A stretch of 64,000 nucleotides of DNA from Amphibalanus amphitrite (taxonomy: Eukaryota; Arthropoda; Thecostraca; Balanomorpha; Balanidae). A program made the translations under genes and the position numbers. The first letter of the stretch is position 1. Each line of letters opens with the position of its first letter. The stretch covers positions 1 through 64,000 of the forward strand of contig NW_024882205.1 of the NCBI RefSeq assembly GCF_019059575.1. Reading direction: 5' to 3'. The notes beneath the pieces are model-generated. The model searched no databases. It saw only the letters and a list, made by a program, of their open reading frames with translations, and was not told the origin of the DNA. Below, one piece after another: positions 25,311 through 42,571 of the stretch.

Positions 25311-25314
25311 TTAA

Positions 25315-28300
25315 TTTCACTTACATTTTAAAAAAAGGGGGCATGAAAAAGCTGTCAGTTTTATTAAGCATTCAAGCAATATGACGACTGCCACCTGTCT
25401 TATCCGGAGACTCGGCTGTTCCGATGCAGTGTCGTCCTTCAGTAACACGGCAATGCTCCTCAGATCGGCAGGCCGTCGACCTGTCATACCTGCCTCAGAC
25501 GTCAGTACGAGTCGCGCAGCCGCGGCTGGCAGCGGCCCCGTCTGTCACATGTTACCTGTCAGCCGCTCTGTCACATATCACCTGTCATGTGAGCGGTCCG
25601 CCGCTGCCGCCGTCAGCGAGGCGCCCGGTACTGCCCACGCCGCCGGGCCCGCACACCAGTGTCAGAAGCGGCACGCTATCGGCCGTCAGGCGCCGCCGAT
25701 CAGACGGGCCTTTTGTAAATTGAACACTGGCCAGTGTCCATGACCATACGAGGCAGCGCCGTCGGCACCGCTCGTACGATGAATAAACATGAACGCAAAC
25801 ATCAGCCACGTGCTGCCGCCAGCGGCCCCGTTTGAGTGGCTAAACCGGGCAGATACATCGTGCCAACCCTTTCACAGCTTATTGAAGGCATGTAAGTGCA
25901 TTTATTGTAGTACCAATCTCAAACACAGCTGACTTGGACATGCTCTCAAATCAGGCCCCAAGTGAGCTCAAACTCTATCAAGGCTGCACGAAGTGATGGG
26001 CAGGGGAGCTCCCGATTTGCGTCTTAGGATTGAGCGGCACTGTGAGCACGAGTGTGCAAGCATTCCACCCCTAGTAACCCCGTATACTTACCAGACACAA
26101 GACGAGCACGGACCCCGTGCATCAGGAAGGAGCGCGGTGAACCGAGCCAAATCCACCGGCCGACCCGTGTCCCGCGAATTCCGACATCCCCTCAGTGCGG
26201 CCCGGTGCAGCCAGGAAAATAACAGTCGGCCGCACGCAAACACGGTCCAGGAGCCGGACGACAGCCGGTCGCTCTAATCCCGCCGCCAACGCCATCCGTG
26301 CCGCCGCCGACGTCATCCGTACCGTGAGGTCACCGGCTCGGCGGCTCACCAATGCTGTCCGCACCAGGAAATTAAACAGCGCTGGACAGCGGTGGGGCGA
26401 GGCAGCGTGGGGAATTTAGACGGGACGCGACGTGCATCGGGGACCACCAAAGACGGTGGGTGGGGCGCATACTGCATTCACTTTTGGGTGTACGGGACCC
26501 AGGACCGCCGGAACAGCGGATTACAAACAACCAATCCTGTGCCACATGTGGCTACCAGCGCGCTATTATCTCAGCAAGGTCTCTGCGAGTTAGGATGGTC
26601 CGGCACAGAATGCCGTCGTGCGAACCGCGCTGTCCACCGTCCGCCTCGCTGCACCGGGCGCTTCAAAACCGGTCCGTGGTCAGTTCACATTCCGACCACG
26701 AGGTGGCAGCACCGGACGACGGGACCGACCTCGCGTGCCGATCGTCGCCGATGTGCCAATATTTGGCCACTTTGTCTTCATCGGCGGCGCGCCGGGCGCC
26801 GGCAGCGACCTACCGTGTGTGTGTGACTGTCCGCCCCCGGCCGCACGCCAGCTCCTGGTGGGCCGCCGGCGACAGAGCGACTCGGCTCCTCTCGCATAAA
26901 CACACACACTGAGTGAGCCTCCCCGTGCGGAGATCAGCTGGAGATGGAGCCAACAGTGCAGATGTTTGCTGCTCTTCCCGGCTCAACTGTTTAGATAATC
27001 GTCCTAGTTTCGCACTTTTTCTTAGTCGACGCAGTCAGAACGGCGGAGGGGTATGGATGGGGGTGGCGGTCCGCCCCTCCCCACCCCCAGCGTTTCCCAT
27101 CCCTGGGCCGCACCCTTGGATAGCCACAGCATGGGCAGAGCCGGATAAGAGAAGTTCCTCTGATTGGCAGTCGACTCCTCCCCCGGCGAGTCATGCTTCC
27201 GTCACTCAGAGTCATGCCGCCATCACTCAGAGACCGCGCATGTGACGCACCCTCCATGAGTCACGGCCGCCCTCGGGGCTACGGCGGGGGCAGGGGCGGG
27301 GACGGCACTGACCAGTCGGCAGCCCCCGCCACCGCCGCCTCCGCCACAGCGAGCCGTGGGAGACAACAGTAGCGATATCTTCATTACGGACCAGTTATGA
27401 CAATTACAAATGGCCGTGTCGGGTGATTTTTCTCCCGCTTTGATTGCTCTATTGACTGCGGTGCGACAGCGCCAGTAGACTCGATCGGAGCTCGGAAAAA
27501 CGTCGGCCCGCCGTGCGCCGATCCGGTCCGGCGATAGGGGGTCTGCACGCCGCCTCTGCAGCGTCCAGATGGTGACGCAGACTGCCGCGATCCTGAGGTT
27601 TCCGCAGCGACCGCCGCTGCTGAGCGCGAGCGTGACAGGCCGGCAAAAATGGTCCCGATATTGACGACTCACTTAGCTATCGACAGGCCGGCGGCTTTTC
27701 CCGCACTGCCGGGATGTGAGAACTCGGCCGGTTCGAGTCTCCGGGCGGCGGAGACAATGCGGCCGGGCCCGGTCGGCCAGACTGCGGTCACATGCCGACG
27801 CAGGCCGGTCACAGGTGGGCCGGCGGCGGCTCTGCTGACCGTGGGAAGACTGACTGACGTGCCCCGAACGGCCGGCAATATCCGGGGTATGCTGACCGGT
27901 CCGTGCATCTGCATGGGCGTGAACACGACAGAAACGTCGGGTTCATTCTCTCGAGCCAGGTTTGTGCATTATGCAATTGCATATCCATATTGCCTTGGGT
28001 TCTTGCGGGGATTGACATGCTTCACGCTGTAAGAAAATGACTCGACCGCGAACAGGAAGGCTTTCTGGGTTCCTCAGGAGCCCACAGCAGCTGGCCCATC
28101 CCTCCAACAGACGGATATCGGAAGGGGAGGGGATTTTCTGTGATCACTGCCGGGACCGTGTAGGTCGGCCGTCTCGAGGGATCAGTGGGGGCGGACGACG
28201 GATGGGCTCAGCGATCCTCCGCAGGTGGAAAAATGACCGGAACCTCACTCTGTTGAACTGAAAGGTAAAAGTCCGCCAGACTGAGTGTGGGCCGAGATCA

Positions 28301-31300
28301 GCACTTATCACCGAACCACAAAAGACCGACGGAATTGTTGAAATAAGCCACTGCGAATCAATCGTTCGACATTTAAGCCTGGATAGAACCTGGCAACGTT
28401 ATGAGCCAAGCACAACCGTCCAGTTATGTGTTTTAATCAATGCAGAGTGCTGAGAAGCGACCGCTCCACCCGCGGACCCGCTCCCACCGCCGTCCTGTTG
28501 TGTAGGTATCCCTCCCGTCTGTCGCCGGGTGGCGGTGGGCCGGCGCGGTGGAAACGGACGGGTACGACCGTCCTCTGCGCGGCGTCTCCGCGGCGGTAGG
28601 GCGACCGGAGCCGGTCCCTGGCCGCCGGCCGCGCGCCCCACACGCGCCGTGAATGCAGATCTCTTCATTACACCATGCAGGCCGGCCGGGCCGATCGGCG
28701 GCATATTTGGGCCGGTCGCGGTGGGGCGCGGGCGGCCGCCGGCGCGCGGTGTCATTAGGCCGCCGGTCGCCGGTGGTCTGCGCCGGTAACCGGCCTCAAT
28801 AACAATGATTAGGTGGGTCGACAGCGCACGGCAGCCGGCCATTAGTGCCGACTTGGACCGGCCGCGGTCCCCGGTCCGCCGCGCCGCCGTGGTCCGGTCA
28901 CGGCTCGGACCGGACCGGACCGGGGCGGACCGAGAGACTCCCCGCGGGGTGGAGGCACCCGGGTCACCCATTCCTTCCCCAATCCTCCGCCCTTTGGGCA
29001 GGCAATGGGTGGTCCTTAATGATCCTCACACAGACTATACTGTCACCAACAGCAGGGACAAAGCCACAACCTCATGATCTCTCTATATGTCACCATCCAC
29101 CGAATGAGGTGCAATTTGATGCATACTGCACAGCCCACACTTTCACACGCTGCAGGCCCCACACAGCTCCACGCGGCCATCGAGCAGCACCACTCGCTTG
29201 CTCTCGGGACCGCTCCCATTAATTGGATAGTTTGGCCACGTCAGAGGCCACGGGACAATCTGATTACTGAGCTAATAAAGAGCGGCCCGGTCGGCGCGGG
29301 CGCGGCCGGCCGGCCAGGGAGGCGGTCGCTAACCACCAGACATACGAGACAGTAAGTGTTCTAATCGCGGCGCTATGAAAGCGGCCGATTGCAGGCGGTG
29401 CAATCGATGGCTCCGGTCGGACAGTTACCTTGGGGACGGACAGACCCGGCACATCGGGGCCCTTAGCAGTGGGGTGGGTGGCCGGTGGACCACGGGCCCT
29501 CGTAGTTGGGTTTGGATCTGGGTGACCAGACCTAGAAATCAGACTTCCCTCGCCGCTAAACTGGTAGCCGGCTGAACCCTTTATACCGTTGGGCTGTGTG
29601 AGCCTTCCCTCACCACCGGACTGGGCGGACCATGGTCCTTTCCCGCTGTGACGGGTGGCCGTTCCCCGCCGGGTTAGGTATCCGGTAGGACCGTGTAGCC
29701 GTCACCGGTGTCGGCCGTCGACAGCCGACACCGTCCTCCGAGGCCGCTGTCGTGTCGGCGGCATACCTTCAGTCGGTGGGCGGCCGGCGGGCACGGCCGG
29801 GCCGTCCATCTGCGACCGCCGCGGCCCGGCCGGCTGGCCATTCAGCGGTCACGGCCGTAAAGTGGCCGGTCGCTCCTCCTGGGAGACCGACGGGCGGCGA
29901 CACGAGCGCGCCGCGCTGAGGAATCCGGCCCCGGAGACGGGACGATCGACCACCGCGAGACACGGTGGAGGCTCACACAGGAGATGGCAAAGTGGCTCAT
30001 ATGGGCTTACAGATCACAGCTGCCTTCATAACAGCTCATTCGGCAATTCATCAATCCCTTTCACTCTTCAGCAAACATTCCAGTCACAAAGTCACAAACC
30101 ATCCACCACAATAACAGCACAGCCCTCCAAGGTTCAAATAACACCCTGTCGCAGCCTCCAGTCACAAAAAACAGCCAGTCACAGCTCTCTTGGCGTGGTC
30201 ACAATTCCTCACAGTGCATATCCATAGTCACAACTCACAGATCTTATTGGTCACAATAACAGCCGGTCACAGCCCTCCTCGGTCACAGTAACAGCCGGTC
30301 ACAGTCACAATAACCGGCGGCCACAGCTGCCCGCCTCAGCAATGACAGGTCGGTTACGGCCGCCTCCGCTGTGATAACGAGGCCCGCTGTCGTGCTCGCA
30401 GCCGGCTGAAATGCGAGCGACGTGCATTTAATTCGCGTGCCGTCTGCAATGGCTCGTCAGTGTCGGCGCAGCGGGCCGGGCGCGTCGCTCGGCCGTGCAG
30501 GCCATTGTCTGGCCACCGTGACCGGTATTGTATGCTAAGGCGGCCGTGTATCTCGGCGGTGTCCGGCCCCCGCGCGCCGGCTGCACGTGTGCGCCGCGGC
30601 CCCCGCACGGCGTCGTGTTGGTGAGACCCGGCGCGCACTACCCCGGTATGTCACAGAGCGAGCTGAGAGGTCTCAACCAACAGCTGCAGTAGCCAGTACC
30701 CAAACAGTTCCCACGTAACATTTGGCAAGCAGTGAGGAGACAGGAGCAGTTCAAACTCCAACTCCCACCAGGTATACTGGTCAGTCACCGCCCAAAAGTC
30801 ACCTGACCTGACAACAGCATGTAACCGCAACAGTAACGTCCTGTTACATGGCAAAAGGGGACGAGATAGAGGGATGCCACACAATAGATTCAACGAGGGA
30901 TCGAGGGAGGCGGCGCACTCCAGCTCCAGTTTTAACGAAACTTCCAGTCAAATTTCCAGACTCCAGTTCCAGTCACACCATCTCCTCCGGTGACCCTGAC
31001 ACATTACCAATCACCCAGAACACATCCTTCAACCAGATGCCCCGGAAAGACCCGTGAGCTGATGGCTCGTCAATTAGGTGTGTTCGACGGCGCCCGATAG
31101 CCTCAACGGACTCCGTACCACACACGGCGGAGGGTATCTGTCTGACCGCAGATTCATCAACTGCACGCAGCCACAGCAGCGCCGGCCGCGGCAGCGCGGA
31201 TGGCAGCGATAGCTCTGCACGCGGACCCGGCCCTTTGTTACGTGCCTGTTGGGACGGGCAGTGCTCTGGCTGCAGTGATTGAAGACACGATACCTGCCTG

Positions 31301-31887
31301 CTGTTTTCCCGGCCGGTCAAAGCTCCAGCTAACAGGAGCAGGCGGAGGACAGTCTAACAACAGGAGCTGCACGGAGGCTCTCCCAGGTAAGGCAAGCTCC
31401 CTTGGCGCAAGTTGGCTTATGCTCAGAGCTGAGACTTCAAAGCATCTTTTGTCCGCCATCACCAATGAAGGTAGGTATACCATATAATCAGGCAGGAAAG
31501 TCAGCTGAAACCATGGATGATCACAAATATTAGCTCACAAATGCGTCAACAGCATTGCACTGGTGATTTGCACCCATTCAGGTGTACCCGTTCTCTAATT
31601 CCCCGTTCAGTTTGTTTCGTTACGGTACGGCCACCGTCGGCCTGCCGTCGACTTCAAAGGTGCTGGCTGTCGTGGCGGCCCGCCCCGGTCACAGTTGGCG
31701 TTTGTTGTTCGCTGGCAGCGGCGGCGACAATTAATGGCGCGGCGCGCGAGACGCGCGCTGTGTCGCCGCAATCACGGCGCACCCAAGCGACGCTTTTTGT
31801 GGCGCACGCGAGGCGAGAGCGGTGCTTTTTGCGGCGCGGAGACAGAATGGGAGCGTACGTGCGGAGAGAGGCCGAGCGACGTGTCCC
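25315..31887. other. Unique GC- and CpG-rich non-coding DNA
   Basis: No gene recognised. At 27360-27470 an AT-rich island with ATTACAAA and GATTGCTC lies between GC-rich blocks. At 28440-28800 the sequence is extremely GC- and CpG-rich. At 30040-30345 a loose CAGTCACA / CAGCCGGTCACAG repeat forms a decayed minisatellite. Open frames here are short, overlap on both strands and are dominated by Arg, Pro, Gly and Ala. Confidence 0.4.
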
Positions 31888-32515
31888 GACACTGATGGGA
31901 TACGTTAGGACTGCAGGGACACACGATATGTTGGGGACTGCGGGACACTGATGGGGTACGTTAGAACTGCGGGGACACACTGGTGGGATAGGTTCGGACT
32001 GCGGGGACACTGATGGGATACGCTAGGACTGCGGATATACTGATGGGATACGTTAGGACTGCGGGCCGTGGAGACACCATATGATGGGAACTGTGGGAAC
32101 ACTGATGGGATATGTTAGGACTGCGGGGTCATACGATAGGTATGTTGGGGACAGCGGGGACACTGGTAGTAGGTTAGGACTGTGGGGACACCGATGGGGT
32201 ACGTTAGGACTGCGGGGACACCGATGGGGTACGTTAGGACTGCGGGGACACTGATGGGATGCGTTAGGACTGCGGAGACACACGATATGTTGGGGACTGC
32301 GGGGACACCGATGGGGTACGTTAGGACTACGGGGACACTGATGGGATTGTATTTGTATTGTATCTGTATTTACATTTAAGAGCGATCCACATACAAAGTG
32401 CGTGGCGATTACTGCTCGTTATCGCGTTAGGGATGCGTTAGGACTGCGGGGACACGCGATATGTTGGGGGCCGCGGGGATACCAATCAGGTATGTTAGGG
32501 ACTGTAGTGATACGA
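31888..32515. repeat. About 31-bp minisatellite, some 17 copies
   Basis: The unit is close to GGACTGCGGGGACACTGATG followed by GGATACGTTA. Variants include an ACGATATGTTGGGGACTGC form. An unrelated AT-rich stretch of about 85 bp (32346-32430) interrupts the array before the last three decayed units. On the minus strand it yields a phantom peptide of the type VLTYPISVPAVP. Confidence 0.9.
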
Positions 32516-36264
<3,749 letters not shown>

Positions 36265-36480
36265 CTCCTTGGACATTCACACAAACGACCACGGTCACCT
36301 CGTCACATAAATGGTCACGGTCACCTTCAACATTCACACAAACGACCATGGTCACCTCGGAAATTCACACACATGGCCACGGTCACCTCGGAAATTCACA
36401 AAAATTGTCACGTTCACCTTCTACATTTACACAAACGACCATGGTGTCACCTCGGCTTCTTACAGAGACGACCACACGGT
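36265..36480. repeat. 31-bp minisatellite, about 7 copies
   Basis: The phrase ACACAAACGACCATGGTCAC followed by CTCGGAAATTC repeats. GGTCACCT anchors fall near 36293, 36319, 36350, 36381, 36412 and 36443, mostly 31 bp apart. Confidence 0.88.
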
Positions 36481-36539
36481 CACTTTCGCCATTCATAGTT
36501 CTCACTGACGCATTGAACAAGCAAAAGCACACGCATCTG

Positions 36540-36867
36540 CAAATGCATGAACATTGAACATATCCAACAAATTGATATGTTCATATCCATGAACATGACC
36601 AATTTTCAAGATCGCTCGGTCACTTCCATCGTTAATAGGTCCACTTCCAGTCTCCAGTCCAGAGTCTCCACCTCGTCACCCCCAATTCAGTCCGGTCGTG
36701 TCCAAAGTAACGGGCTGTCCATTGTCCAATGTCCAGTGTTCACCTCCGAAGCCCGGTCCTGGTCATACATGCATGCATTAATGCATATGTACATGCATAC
36801 ATACATATTACATAGCATGCAAGCATATGTTCCAAGTGCAGAGATGCGTAATAAGTGCAGAAATGCG
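36540..36867. other. AT-rich, palindrome-dense patch
   Basis: Contains TGAACATATC/GATATGTTCA (10-bp inverted repeat near 36553-36581) and alternating CATGCAT/ATGCATAT palindromes at 36765-36830. ATGCATGAACATTG at about 36543 also occurs at about 37981, so part of this patch may be a dispersed repeat. Confidence 0.5.
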
Positions 36868-36869
36868 TA

Positions 36870-36952
36870 ATATTATGGTGTTAAAAATGACCTTATGCTC
36901 ATGATACAATGAAATGAGAGTGAAACACCATACTTTTTTAACACCATAATAT
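36870..36952. mobile_element. 83-bp hairpin MITE, TA target duplication
   Basis: Perfect 18-bp inverted ends (ATATTATGGTGTTAAAAA and its complement) bound an 83-bp segment flanked by TA at 36868-36869 and 36953-36954. TA duplication and size suggest a miniature of the Tc1/mariner group. The AT-rich ends leave the exact boundary uncertain by one or two bases. Confidence 0.7.
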
Positions 36953-36954
36953 TA

Positions 36955-38395
36955 ATAACAATGTTCAAACTAGCCATAGCTCACCTTCAACAAAATGCGT
37001 AATGCATAAATCGATAAACGTTACACACCAACATGCAGATCTGTTATACACAACCAACCCCAACACCACGCCACGTCGCGGGGTGGCAGCCGCCAAAGCT
37101 CCCAGTGCCTGGACCGGTTCGTTCCGGGGTCGGCCCGCCGACCCTATCGCCAAATTACACGTTTGAGACGATAATGGCGCACCTCGGAGGCGCGACTGAG
37201 CAGCGCCTCGTGAGAAGCAGCGGCAATAGCGGCGCATCTTCGAGAGCGGCCTGAAGCGCGAGCCTCGGCAGCCGGTGGCGGCCCGCGGCCTCGCCAAAAC
37301 ATAATGAAGCCGTCGAGCCGGGGCGTGCAGAGAGCGGGTGAGACTCATTTGTTGATTAAGACGTCCAATTTGAGAGCCATGTTAGGTGTCATGTCACATC
37401 ATGTTGGGGGGCGAAATCGGAGTGGTATCGCGGCGCTCAGACGTGATCGGAAGGTCAGTGGGGCGGGCGGGAACCCGCCACCTGCCCGGCCGGTTCTCCA
37501 CGCGCGCCGCCCGACGCCCACAGAGGAGGTAGAACCAGACAGCAGGTGGTGGAAATAATCAGGGCGGGTGAAGGTGGAGCCCGTGAAACGTCCCCCTGGA
37601 TGCCGGGCCGTTGGTGTCCGTCTTGATTGCCCAGATATACATATGCAATGTGCGTATTCCTACAACCTACTTCCATAGTCCACAGAGCACCGAAGATGTT
37701 CTTTCTTTGGATTTGGACCCATTGGAAAAAGGACAGACGGTATCGAAGGTGGTAAGAACAACTGGGCATTCGACCAGCCAACAAAGAAACGTCGGGATGA
37801 TAGTGGAACAAAACGAAACCAGTACCCAAGGGCGCCTGACAACTTGGTCACGTCACGAGTAACTCACGAAACCTCTCTGTTGAATCAGTGTCATCGGGCA
37901 AATGGAATGCATGCTGGAGAGATACATCCGGCTTCGACGGCTGTCGGCTGTCGAGTCTTATTCAAAACTCTGTGATACAGATGCATGAACATTGGATATA
38001 TTATCAGTGGAAAACTTATCATGTCGCAGCGTATCACTAATGTGATCGTGCTTCTATAGTCGTGGGTAGCACGTGCACAGAAGTTATGCCAACGTATCTA
38101 AATAAAGATCAGTACCCAACGATATAAAGCAAGTTAATGCACATTTCATGCATGCATATTGCATAAACTCTAACTTTCCTCCGCGGCTAACACGGAAGCT
38201 GCGAGCTACTATGCCGTTCTAATTATGGCTGCCGTTTGCTGCGGCACCACATCAGAGCACACATAAAGCCACGTCTGAAAACCACTCCCCCATACCCGCG
38301 GGTACCGACACGTGTCTGAGCCGAGTGCCCCGTCCTCCCGACCCGCACAGACACCCTCACGCCGCTGCCCAGGCGACGCCGTTCCACCGCGCACA
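36955..38395. other. Non-coding, nothing recognised
   Basis: Mixed unique sequence. No convincing gene seen. Confidence 0.4.
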
Positions 38396-38399
38396 TTAA

Positions 38400-41300
38400 A
38401 GGGACTGTCCCACCTTCAAAAAATTGCTTTGATATACTGTTCTTGTGTTGCAAGACATAGATTAGGGGCCCCTGTACACGAAATTGGCAAACATTCGGCC
38501 CATAGTTGGCTAATTGTTTAGAAATTCCAATTTAAAGCTTTTGGATCGATTACGTCATATGATTGTTTTTTTATCGGGCAAAGTTTTTTTCCTAGCTGCC
38601 AAATCGGTGGCACAAAGTTTTGTTACGCTTCTGCCGCGAATAGTACAAACATTGCGCATGAAAGCAAAACTCAGGAAATTGGTATTTTAGTAAGATGCAA
38701 AGTAACACAAACATGTTCAATGTTCATGGAAAGGATTGAAATGAAAATTGGAAAATTGAAGCTTGAACTTTGTTAAGAAGAAGGTCGCAAACTGCAAAGA
38801 ATATCAACAAGGCCTTATTTATCATTTTTAAAAGATTATACAATGCTCCCTAATAAGCAAAAGCAAGATATTGATGTTTGATTATTGATGCTGCCCACAA
38901 TGTCTTGGGCACATGGATGATGGAAGTGAGCTCAACTTCAATAATCAGACCTAAGAATCACAATGGATATAGCCATGAGCCAGACTGCAAAGTATGGCAA
39001 TTTTGTCCAGATGTTGTCAGTGCAGACTCCTTCGTCTGGTGCGGATTTAAGTGTGGTGCGGTGTGGATTTGGTTTGGTGTGGTGCAGATTTAGTGTAGCG
39101 GGGTGCGAAGTGTTCTCTCAGCCCCCTTTGCAGCCCCCTTTGGTGTGAATTTTCTGGCTCAGTTTGCAGGGTTTGTGTAAATTTTGAACTTAGGCCAGTG
39201 CTCCTTGGCGACCTGCGAGCCATACTTTGCAGTACTGGCCTGGGCCCATGAGCAAAGTAATATAATATAGTCTGTTCAAGATTCAATATAATAAGTCTGC
39301 AAAACACATTCCAGCAATTGTAATTGAAGCAGAATGAATTGTAGTGACCTGCATTTGTATTTTTGTTGTGTCTGTGAAAAATAATAAATATACCTACTTA
39401 TTGGAAAAATCGTGGCCTTTCAGCACATTTGGCAGAGTTGTGTGACTCTGATGTAGTGGCTCATGTGGAACGCAACGAGCTGTGGAACAAGCTTGAATAG
39501 CATTTTGCCTCAGGGCTATCTGCCAGAAACATTTCATCTGCATGAATTTATCTACAGGCAAGTCTGACAAATTTGTGGATTAACTGGGGACCTTGTAAGC
39601 CTGCATATTAAATTCTAGCCTACCAGCTCAGCCCTATCCTCAGTTTCAGCATTCAGCATGATAACAGTTCTAATCAAGTTCTGATTGTCACCACTGAGAC
39701 ACCAATGGAGTCCTCTGAAATTTTGCCTTTTAATTAAATTATTTGTAAGAGTTTCAAGCTATATTTAGACCAAACATTTCACTCTCAAAGATCTGCGACC
39801 TACCCCACTCGTCCAGTAGGATGCCTGGCGCGCAAACAGTCCAGCAGTGAGCTGCCAGCCGGCACGCAGAGCAGCAGCAGGCAGCGGCAGCAACGGCAAC
39901 TGGTGAACACGTCTTGGACTGCAGCCACAACATAATCTAGGCTAGCGTCTATTCAATTTGTCCATGTACAAGTCCCACAGCTCCTGCCCGAGGTGCCCGA
40001 GGTTGCGCAAGTCAGGGAACTGACCACCTCCAGCCCAGGCGTGGTTCACTGACTCCAGATACTTCAACTGACCAGTCAGAGTTCATGTTTTGCAACTTTT
40101 ATCCAAGTTATTTGTAATTGTAATATTCTTAACTGAATTTTAGGCATGACTTCATTTTTCAAGAGCTACAAAGAACACACCTTCCCTGTGCAGCACGTCT
40201 ATTGTCCTAACATTAGTCATATAGTTGCAAGAAGCGACTTGAATGCGGAACCTGCCTGTTTTGAAGCCCTGTTGTCCGTTGGGTGACACTGCACAGAGGT
40301 AAGGATGGGGTGTGATTTTGCTGCTGTTTGTCAGGTTCAATATGTGTGTCAATGATCACAAAGTACTCTAAAGGTTTAAAAAATGCACAGCATGGCCTAA
40401 CAAAGCACATTACCTAGGTTTTGACAAGCAGCGCAGCGACTGTGGTACAAAGGCCCAGTCCTGGTCCCATGCTCATGTTAGCAGCTGGATCTGCTCCCAG
40501 GAAACAAAGGTAAAACACTATTGACAGCTTTAAGATGAAATCTGCAGGAAAACTAAGCCATCTATAAAATCGAACATAAGCTTAAAAGCGCAACAGAGCA
40601 TTTCTGATTCAACTTGCAGCACTTCCGCTTTCATCCGCCATCAGCAACTCAGTTCAAAGAATGATGCATTACATCACTAAAATTTATTTCAAAATACCTC
40701 TGCATGGTGTTTACACAAACAACAGTTCTTTACTAGACATGGTCGACCTCAGGCCACCCACACTTCAGCAAACAGGGTATTATCAATGTTTAACGGCTCA
40801 AGGTTAGTCGTCTTGGATGTTCAGAAATAAAAAGGTGAACATTCTCTTCCTTATTTGTCACCATCAATAGATTGTGGACTCCTCAGAGCATGGTCTTGAT
40901 TATGGAGTTGAAACAGCAGTGAGCAAATCATTTATGATTTTGATACTATGATTAATTTCAGTGAGTTGCACACTTGAACTTGACACCTGCCATTGATAAG
41001 TTCATGGCTCTTGCATTCTTCAGTCACATGTAGGACGGCCTCTTAAATATTTAAATACAAAAATAAAAATACTGCTAGAATTAGAAGACTATTAGAATTA
41101 GTTTGGCATATCAATTTAATTCTCCACCTCGTGGCGCCGCCGGGCGCTGTTCCAAGAGGCGCTGTTATTTTTCAAGGTTTCAATAAAAACAAGTCGACAG
41201 ATACAGAAACTTCGGAAAAGGCGGAAACGTCACAGGTTTTAAGTGCCAATACCAATACATTGTGGCACTTATTTGCACAGATGTCAAAATCAAACACGAA

Positions 41301-41416
41301 TTTATTTGCGATGAAGTAATTGCTGGAGAAACGGTTTTCACGACTCTGATTTTCAAAGAACGCCCATCAAGATGGCTATCTCAACTCAATTCTAATGTTA
41401 AGGTGGGACAGTCCCT
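38400..41416. mobile_element. Kolobok-like transposon, 3,017 bp, TTAA target duplication
   Basis: The ends are inverted repeats AGGGACTGTCCCACCTT, perfect for 17 bp, flanked by TTAA at 38396-38399 and 41417-41420. The terminal CCCACCTT and the right subterminal GGCTATCTCAACTCAA-TCTAATGT phrase match the 487-bp element at 24824-25310. The interior is AT-rich (roughly 40% GC by eye), unlike the flanks, and has no long frame. Short protein-like stretches separated by plausible splice signals exist: one between an acceptor ending at 40143 and a donor at 40299, and one near 39425-39535. It could therefore be a decayed, intron-bearing autonomous copy. I could not identify a transposase motif, and a large non-autonomous element is equally possible. 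Confidence 0.82.
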
Positions 41417-41420
41417 TTAA

Positions 41421-42560
41421 TGAAACGCAGCCCGGAATAGGCGCCGTGCGCGGCCGCGCCGCTCATTACAATGATCAGCGTTCATAGCTCATCGTCGGGG
41501 ACGGCGGCGTCGGCCGGACCGGCAGTTCAGCGCCGGCACAGCCCGGGCTTATCTCACAGTCGGGCGACTGTTCTGTTTGATGGGCCACAAGCTGAAAAAC
41601 ACGCCCCCTAATGTGGACGCCGGTGCTCGACAGACCAGACTAGCCTAAGCAGGCACCTGAGAGAACCTATGCATTAATGCATGTGATGGGCGAAATCATG
41701 AGCTCTAAAAGCTTCAGAGAGCGTCATTTTAAGATTAAACCATACGTTCCTCGCCATTTACGAGCATAAATGAATAATGGTCTGAGAAAATTTGATAGTT
41801 TGGCAACGAATAACGATGATCGATTAAAATTAGCACTTTGCAAAAGTGGTATCGTTCTTTGTGCACCATCCATCAATGGCACCGTGACACAAATCGTTCA
41901 ATGAAAGTCATTAGCCGAATGCAGCCAATTGTCATATCATATGTATTGTTGGGCTTCATGCAGCGGCGTCAAATCACTAAAACAATACTGAATATCAATT
42001 ATACCTTCGGACATAAAAATTGCGAACTGAACTTGTATGCCAGGTATAACAACTGCCTGATTGCCGCTAGCAACGTGTATCGATGTGCATAACATAAACG
42101 AGTTTCCAAGTAGCTATCTCAAAAACAGAAATAAGATCGCACCAAGGTAAATGTCAACCACAACATCTAGCACCCTGGTCCCTGGCCGTACCTACAATTC
42201 CTTGCCGATGCCTATCCAAACTACCTGGCCGACAGGAGCAGGCCTGGCCACGTCTCGCGGTGCAACGCCAAGTAACTCAAACCGCTGCCGGCTCAGCTAT
42301 TCAAATGCAATCGCCTTCCGCTGACGTGCAGTGAATGCGAGATGCCATTCCCAGTCGCCAGCAACCCCACCCTCCCCAGGACGGCACGGGTTCGACAGAT
42401 CAATTGGTACACGGGCAAACGTGCTCACAGCGAAAACAGCGCTGGTTGTGGGGTGAGCCAAAACGTACAGACTGGTCCAGATCACGAGTTTTGGGCAGAC
42501 TCGAGGACCCATAGGAGATGTCGCCTCCTGAAGTCATGCATCGAACACCAGAGGGTAGAC
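41421..42560. other. Non-coding, nothing recognised
   Basis: Unique sequence. Frames here have no recognisable motif. Confidence 0.4.
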
Positions 42561-42571
42561 CCTGACGGAGA

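Noticed and set aside
27728..27745. GGTTCGAGTCTCC, a second B-box-like sequence
   Set aside because: Upstream sequence does not give an A box or a tRNA fold.
31200..31487. 95-residue frame starting MAAIALHADP
   Set aside because: Opposed by an equally long frame on the other strand. No domain recognised.
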